DNA of 64,000 bases from CAYRFE01 sp964423645 [NCBI: uncultured bacterium] (GTDB taxonomy: Bacteria; Macinerneyibacteriota; Macinerneyibacteria; Macinerneyibacteriales): assembly GCA_964423645.1 (NCBI GenBank), contig CAYRFE010000001.1, positions 1 through 64,000 of the forward strand, read 5' to 3'. Positions 60,023-64,000 of the stretch are shown in pieces (the first letter of the stretch is position 1; the number at the start of each line of letters is the position of its first letter). The notes under the pieces are model-generated. The model was not told the DNA's origin. It saw nothing but the letters and a program-made list of their open reading frames with translations, and did no database searches. The translations under genes were made by a program, and so were the position numbers.

Positions 60023-62554
60023 TTACGGTGATGTCGGCGGGTTGTTTTTTCGAATATTCACCATTTGGGTCTTGCCGACATAGTTTTCAAAAAGGATCGA
60101 ATCATTTTTTTCTAATTCTTTCATTTTCATAAGCACATCCTGTATGTCATAAATTGCCTTTTTCATTGCTGAAATATACTTTGTTACATCAGGACATAGT
60201 TCTGATTTCATTTCAAGAACATCGAGATTTCCCATAAGCACCATGAGCGGTTGATTTATTTCATGATTTGCGGTGACTGCCATTGAAAGACTGGCATTTT
60301 TTTGTTCAATTTCATGAATTTTGAGCTCAGCATTCTTTTTATCAGTAATATCTCGCAGTATACTTAGTAAATGCGGTTGTTTGTTGAGTTCTATTACAGA
60401 TGCCGACAAAAGCACATTTCTATCACCATTGCGTGTATGAAAAACAGTGTCAAAGTTTTGCACTTCCGAGTTTTTTTGAATGATCTCAATGAATTGTGTT
60501 CGGTCATTCGGATTTTTCCATAAGCCTGTTTCAAGAGATGTTTTATTGAGCACTTCCTCCGGCGTAAATCCTGACATTGTGGAAAAACCATCATTGACCG
60601 AGATGATGTGTCCTGTCGCGAGATTTGAGATAATGATCGCGTCCGGGCTCGTTTGAAATGCTTTGCGATAGCGCTCTTCGCTCTCAAGTAAGCTCGCCTC
60701 AATATTTTTTCTCTCAGTGATATCCTGATGAGTCCCCGACATCAAAAGCGGCTTTCCTTCATTATCCCACCTATGCACTTGTCCCTGGTCTAGTATCCAG
60801 ATCCACGTTCCGTTTTTATGTTTCATTCTGCATTCAAGTGTGTAAAATTCTGTTTTTCTTGAAAAATGATCATTCAAAAGTGTATCAGATCTTTTTAAAT
60901 CATCCGGGTGTGTGTGATCGATCCATGTTTGAATGGATATGGGAGACAATTCTTCTAACGTATATCCGATCATTTCTGCCCAACGGGCATTGATTATTAT
61001 TTCTCCTGTTTGCACGTTCCATTCCCATGTGCCGACATGAGTTCCGTTAAGAATATCGGTAAGCCTGCGCCTTTCTTCCAATAAGGCAAATTCAGTGAGT
61101 TTTCTATCGTGAATATCGCTCGCGATACCTTCGATCGCGGTGATAGTATTATGAGCGTCTCTGATAGGTGTGGCGACGGATTTGTGCCACCGCCATTCGC
61201 CTGTTTTATGACGAACTCGATATTCAACTTCTCTACCGTGATAATCGCCATTCGTAATTTCATGCAGAAAGCTGAAGCAGGCGGGTTGATCATCGGAGTG
61301 CACGAAATCATAAAACGGTTTTCCCAGAACATCATTGCGGTCATGACCAAGCAAAATTTCCCATGCAGGGGAGATAAATGTGAAAATTCCGTCGGCCGAT
61401 AAGATATAAATAATGTCATAACTATTATCGATGAGGCGTTGATATTCCTCCGAGGCATTTTTTAATAAGGTTTCATTTTGATTAATAATATCCAAAAGAC
61501 CGTTGAATGCATGAGCTAACTCGGCAATTTCATCATCTCGTGTTATAGGTATTCTTACGGTGCGGTCGAAATGAGGATTTGACATTTGTTTCATTTGATG
61601 GGCAATATGAATGACCGGGTTTGTAATTCCCGTTCCCAGTTTCCATGTCAGTATCACGCTTATCCCCAAAAGAACAAGAATTCCAATTGCATTGGCAGTG
61701 AGAAATTGTTGTATCGGTTGATAGGCTTCGTTCAAAGGATAGTTCGATGCGATGATCCATCCTGTCGATTTAAGTTTTTTGTAAGAGACAAGAAAACGGA
61801 GTCCTTTCGAATTGGTGGTTTCACCCGAACCTTCGAATCCTTCAATGGCTTTGTCGAATAGGATGTTCATACCCGGTTGCACATCTTGTTTTAAAATTCG
61901 AGAGGTATCAGGGTGCATGATCATTGTACGATTTTTATCGAAAACGTATATATACCCTGTTGTTCCGATGCGGATATCTCGAAGGGATGCAAATAAGCCG
62001 TCTTCACGAAGAAGATCAAGCGAGCCGCACAAATAACCTGATATCGAACCGTCGGGTGCATAAATCGGTGCGGTCATAACAATGACCGCACGATCGCTGT
62101 CAACCGGGATGAACGGGGTAGATATAAAAGGTTTTTTTGTTGTTTTCGAGATCATGTAGTAATCTCGGTAGGCAAAAGATTCTCCGATAAACTCTTTTAA
62201 TATCGGAATTGACGATATCATTATTCCGTCTTTGTTCAAAATGAATAAGTGACGGTGAAAGATCGTTTGTATACCGGTACGATCTCTGAGCCAGCGGTAC
62301 GATTTATTGTTATCACGCGTAACGTCAATCGGGGCTACTTTTGCGACATTGATGAGTGCGTTATGCGCGGTGATTACATTGCTGTCGAGGCCGTCGGCGA
62401 TACTTGAAAGCATGGCAAATTGTTGATCAAAAATGAGCTTTCGTGTGGCATGTCGAAAAAAAACAAACTCTCCGCTCGCGAGAATCAAAAGCATGGTTCC
62501 TACAAACAAACCTATCACTAAGATCAGGCGTTGTTTAATTCCTTTAAAACGCAC
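60023..62554 (-). CDS. Multi-PAS membrane sensor with dimerisation domain but no ATPase domain
   Basis: 843 residues from a GTG start (AAGGAG upstream). Membrane segment about 11-33, extracytoplasmic dCACHE-like domain to about 275 (GESFAYRDYYMIS, IYAPDGSISGYLCGSLDL), second membrane segment about 285-308, and HAMP. Three PAS/PAC units follow (about 370-490, 500-625, 630-750), each ending in a recognisable PAC strand such as GIASDIHDRK or GTHQDITERK. The last part is a coiled helix with a kinase-like H box, TANHEINQPLMVLMGN (H764), but the protein ends 80 residues later. No N, G1 or G2 box exists, so it cannot phosphorylate itself. Confidence 0.9.
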   Translation of the reverse strand: MRFKGIKQRLILVIGLFVGTMLLILASGEFVFFRHATRKLIFDQQFAMLSSIADGLDSNVITAHNALINVAKVAPIDVTRDNNKSYRWLRDRTGIQTIFHRHLFILNKDGIMISSIPILKEFIGESFAYRDYYMISKTTKKPFISTPFIPVDSDRAVIVMTAPIYAPDGSISGYLCGSLDLLREDGLFASLRDIRIGTTGYIYVFDKNRTMIMHPDTSRILKQDVQPGMNILFDKAIEGFEGSGETTNSKGLRFLVSYKKLKSTGWIIASNYPLNEAYQPIQQFLTANAIGILVLLGISVILTWKLGTGITNPVIHIAHQMKQMSNPHFDRTVRIPITRDDEIAELAHAFNGLLDIINQNETLLKNASEEYQRLIDNSYDIIYILSADGIFTFISPAWEILLGHDRNDVLGKPFYDFVHSDDQPACFSFLHEITNGDYHGREVEYRVRHKTGEWRWHKSVATPIRDAHNTITAIEGIASDIHDRKLTEFALLEERRRLTDILNGTHVGTWEWNVQTGEIIINARWAEMIGYTLEELSPISIQTWIDHTHPDDLKRSDTLLNDHFSRKTEFYTLECRMKHKNGTWIWILDQGQVHRWDNEGKPLLMSGTHQDITERKNIEASLLESEERYRKAFQTSPDAIIISNLATGHIISVNDGFSTMSGFTPEEVLNKTSLETGLWKNPNDRTQFIEIIQKNSEVQNFDTVFHTRNGDRNVLLSASVIELNKQPHLLSILRDITDKKNAELKIHEIEQKNASLSMAVTANHEINQPLMVLMGNLDVLEMKSELCPDVTKYISAMKKAIYDIQDVLMKMKELEKNDSILFENYVGKTQMVNIRKNNPPTSP

Positions 62555-62762
62555 AATACTCCTTATATACGATTATGCCACACATATGATGATAATACTC
62601 CGAGTGATCGCAAACTGCAAGGAGAAAAACGGATAAAGAATCAGGTAGTTGCGCAAACCACAAAACATAGGGTGCATAATATATTATTCAGGCAGAGATC
62701 GCAAACAGGTATTTATGAATTCCGGTCTTTGACGCGAACAATATTTTTCGAGAAAAAATATC

Positions 62763-62790
62763 TTGAGGTTAATGCAAATTAGTGTAATAC
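62763..62790 (+). promoter_or_regulatory. Possible promoter of the TldD-like gene
   Basis: TTGAGG (62763-62768), 16-bp spacer, TAATAC (62785-62790), about 90 bases before the ATG. Match is modest. Nothing else is seen in 62555-62878. Confidence 0.35.
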
Positions 62791-62878
62791 TATGATTCGT
62801 TTTAGGATGAAACGTTTTTACCCGAAGCACGTAATAACTACTGTACGCCTAGCGATAGAAATGAAAAAGGAGGCATTC

Positions 62879-64000
62879 ATGAAAAGATGGTATTGCAGAT
62901 TAGGGATACTTATTTTTTGCGGACTTTGTAGTGTCCCTCTCTTTGCACAGGAAAAATTAATCACCGTATTGCAACAAGAACTGGACAGGAATATGAAGAT
63001 ATTGCGTTCACAGGAAGTTCCGCCGTATTTTCTCAGTTATCGTGTTGATGATATTCAGGAGACGGCAGTTGGAGCGACATTCGGTGTTGTATCAAATTCG
63101 TCACACGATCATACACGACATCTGACCATTGATATGCGAGTCGGTTCACCGGAACTTGACAATACGCATGAAGTCAGAGACGATTACAACAGTTACTTCA
63201 CACGAAACGAGACAGCAAAATTACCTGTTACCGATGGTGATCTATCAATTCGGCAAATCGTATGGTATGAAACGGATAAGTTTTATCGAAAGGCCGCCGA
63301 TCAATTTTCAAAAGTGAAAGCGAATATAGCGGTCAAAGTGAAAGAGGAAGATAAATCTATCGATTTCTCACACAATGACCCTGAGAAATATTATGAATCC
63401 CCGCTTTCTTTGTCTAAAACGAAGATCAATATGAAAGAGTGGGAAACAAAATTAAAAAAGTATTCAGCATTATTTCTAAACAATAAGGACATCATAAGCG
63501 GGAGTGTTTATTTCCGTTTTACGGTGATCCGTAAATATTATATATCAAGTGAGGGGACTTCCGTAGCACATAATTTCACACAAACTACACTATACGCATC
63601 CGGTATGGTACAAGCAGATGACGGTATGAAATTACCGTTAAGTATAAGTTATTTCGCGTATCAACCGGAAGACCTGCCGGCGGAAGAAACGGTTATGAAT
63701 GATGTGCGAAAACTGATTGAAAAATTGTCACAATTAAAAAATGCTCCCATCGTTGACTCATATACCGGACCGGCGATATTATCGGCAGATTCAGCCGGAG
63801 TGTTTTTTCATGAAATATTCGGTCATCGTACCGAAGGTTCACGTATGAAGAGTGAAAATGATGCCCAAACGTTTAAGAAAAAAGTAGGTCAGTCGGTGTT
63901 GCCGGTTGAGTTGAGTGTCGTATTTGATCCGACCATTCGGACGTATAACGGTCAAGATCTCAACGGGTCATATCTTTTTGATGATCAGGGAGTTCGCGGA
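62879..64000 (+). CDS. TldD/PmbA-family metalloprotease, exported, 3' end outside window
   Basis: At least 374 residues, open to the window edge. The signal peptide ends LFAQ (about 24). The N-terminal domain (about 28-200) is followed by the family core, with the zinc motif HEIFGH at 311-316 inside AGVFFHEIFGHRTEGSRMKS, the H-E-x-x-x-H of TldD-type proteases. TldD/PmbA pairs normally act in the cytosol on peptides such as microcin precursors; an exported version is a distinct branch, frequently found with a second PmbA-like gene downstream, which would lie beyond this window. AAAGGAGG precedes the ATG. Confidence 0.9.
   Translation, partial: MKRWYCRLGILIFCGLCSVPLFAQEKLITVLQQELDRNMKILRSQEVPPYFLSYRVDDIQETAVGATFGVVSNSSHDHTRHLTIDMRVGSPELDNTHEVRDDYNSYFTRNETAKLPVTDGDLSIRQIVWYETDKFYRKAADQFSKVKANIAVKVKEEDKSIDFSHNDPEKYYESPLSLSKTKINMKEWETKLKKYSALFLNNKDIISGSVYFRFTVIRKYYISSEGTSVAHNFTQTTLYASGMVQADDGMKLPLSISYFAYQPEDLPAEETVMNDVRKLIEKLSQLKNAPIVDSYTGPAILSADSAGVFFHEIFGHRTEGSRMKSENDAQTFKKKVGQSVLPVELSVVFDPTIRTYNGQDLNGSYLFDDQGVRG

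Noticed and set aside
1-64000. tRNA, rRNA, riboswitch and CRISPR features
   Set aside because: No cloverleaf-like tRNA, rRNA segment, regularly spaced repeat array or known riboswitch core was recognised by eye; tRNAscan-SE, Infernal/Rfam and a CRISPR finder would settle this.

Overview
The window comes from a moderately AT-rich bacterial chromosome. Shine-Dalgarno-led genes lie in short overlapping operons, and many exported proteins have classical signal peptides. Outer-membrane-type beta-barrel, CarboxypepD_reg/VWA and S41 proteins, a two-hairpin dispersed repeat family and an anaerobic ferredoxin/butyrate-kinase energy pathway suggest an uncultured, fermentative, diderm anaerobe. Spirochaetota or the Fibrobacterota/Bacteroidota side of the tree would fit; there is no rRNA or ribosomal gene here to decide. 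No tRNA, rRNA, CRISPR array, phage or intact transposase was seen.

Region 1-1640 holds composite repeats, an RRM RNA-binding protein gene (minus) and its promoter. Region 1641-31710 is mostly housekeeping and plus strand: dnaE; an outer-membrane protein; a YfbK-like VWA protein and pyk; a HEAT-repeat protein with a GQG-rich linker; a TrmJ-like methyltransferase; gltX (minus); the overlapping operon pcrA-gatC-gatA-gatB-pepP; a hybrid histidine kinase; the overlapping operon ecfT-comEA-DHH/CBS/CCA-transferase-comF; a WG-repeat protein; and an AraC/GyrI regulator.

Region 32185-35268 holds two Hsp20 genes behind a textbook sigma-54 promoter. They are followed by a cassette of a small 4-Cys peptide, a membrane-anchored six-bladed beta-propeller and a membrane-anchored thioredoxin-like protein. 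The cassette is my best candidate for an undescribed system.

Region 35499-41806 is one transcription unit: promoter, long leader with a possible 30-codon ORF, buk, ptb, a sodium/solute symporter, and a 2-oxoacid:ferredoxin oxidoreductase whose beta and gamma subunits are fused. It ends in a strong terminator. Together the genes give a route from (probably branched-chain) 2-oxoacid to acyl-CoA to acyl-phosphate to acid plus ATP.

Region 41807-57100 is accessory. A GNAT pseudogene is cut by a repeat; then come a MarR-controlled operon with a perfect 24-bp palindrome, a long run of minus-strand genes (small membrane protein, flavodoxin, methyltransferase, DUF3795, TPR protein, GNAT, hydrolase, solute-binding protein), an S41 peptidase, a GT32 glycosyltransferase, a HAD phosphatase and asnA. 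Two near-identical inverted repeats of about 200 bp bracket 42050-51115. The end of the window has an exported MBL-fold protein, a DUF1566 protein, a multi-PAS sensor with a histidine-kinase dimerisation domain but no ATPase domain, and the start of a TldD/PmbA-type protease cut by the window edge.

A MITE-like repeat family with two strong hairpins and ends resembling GAGACCTTTGCAAAAT recurs about a dozen times, mostly at gene ends. Several well-matched promoters have a 16-bp spacer.
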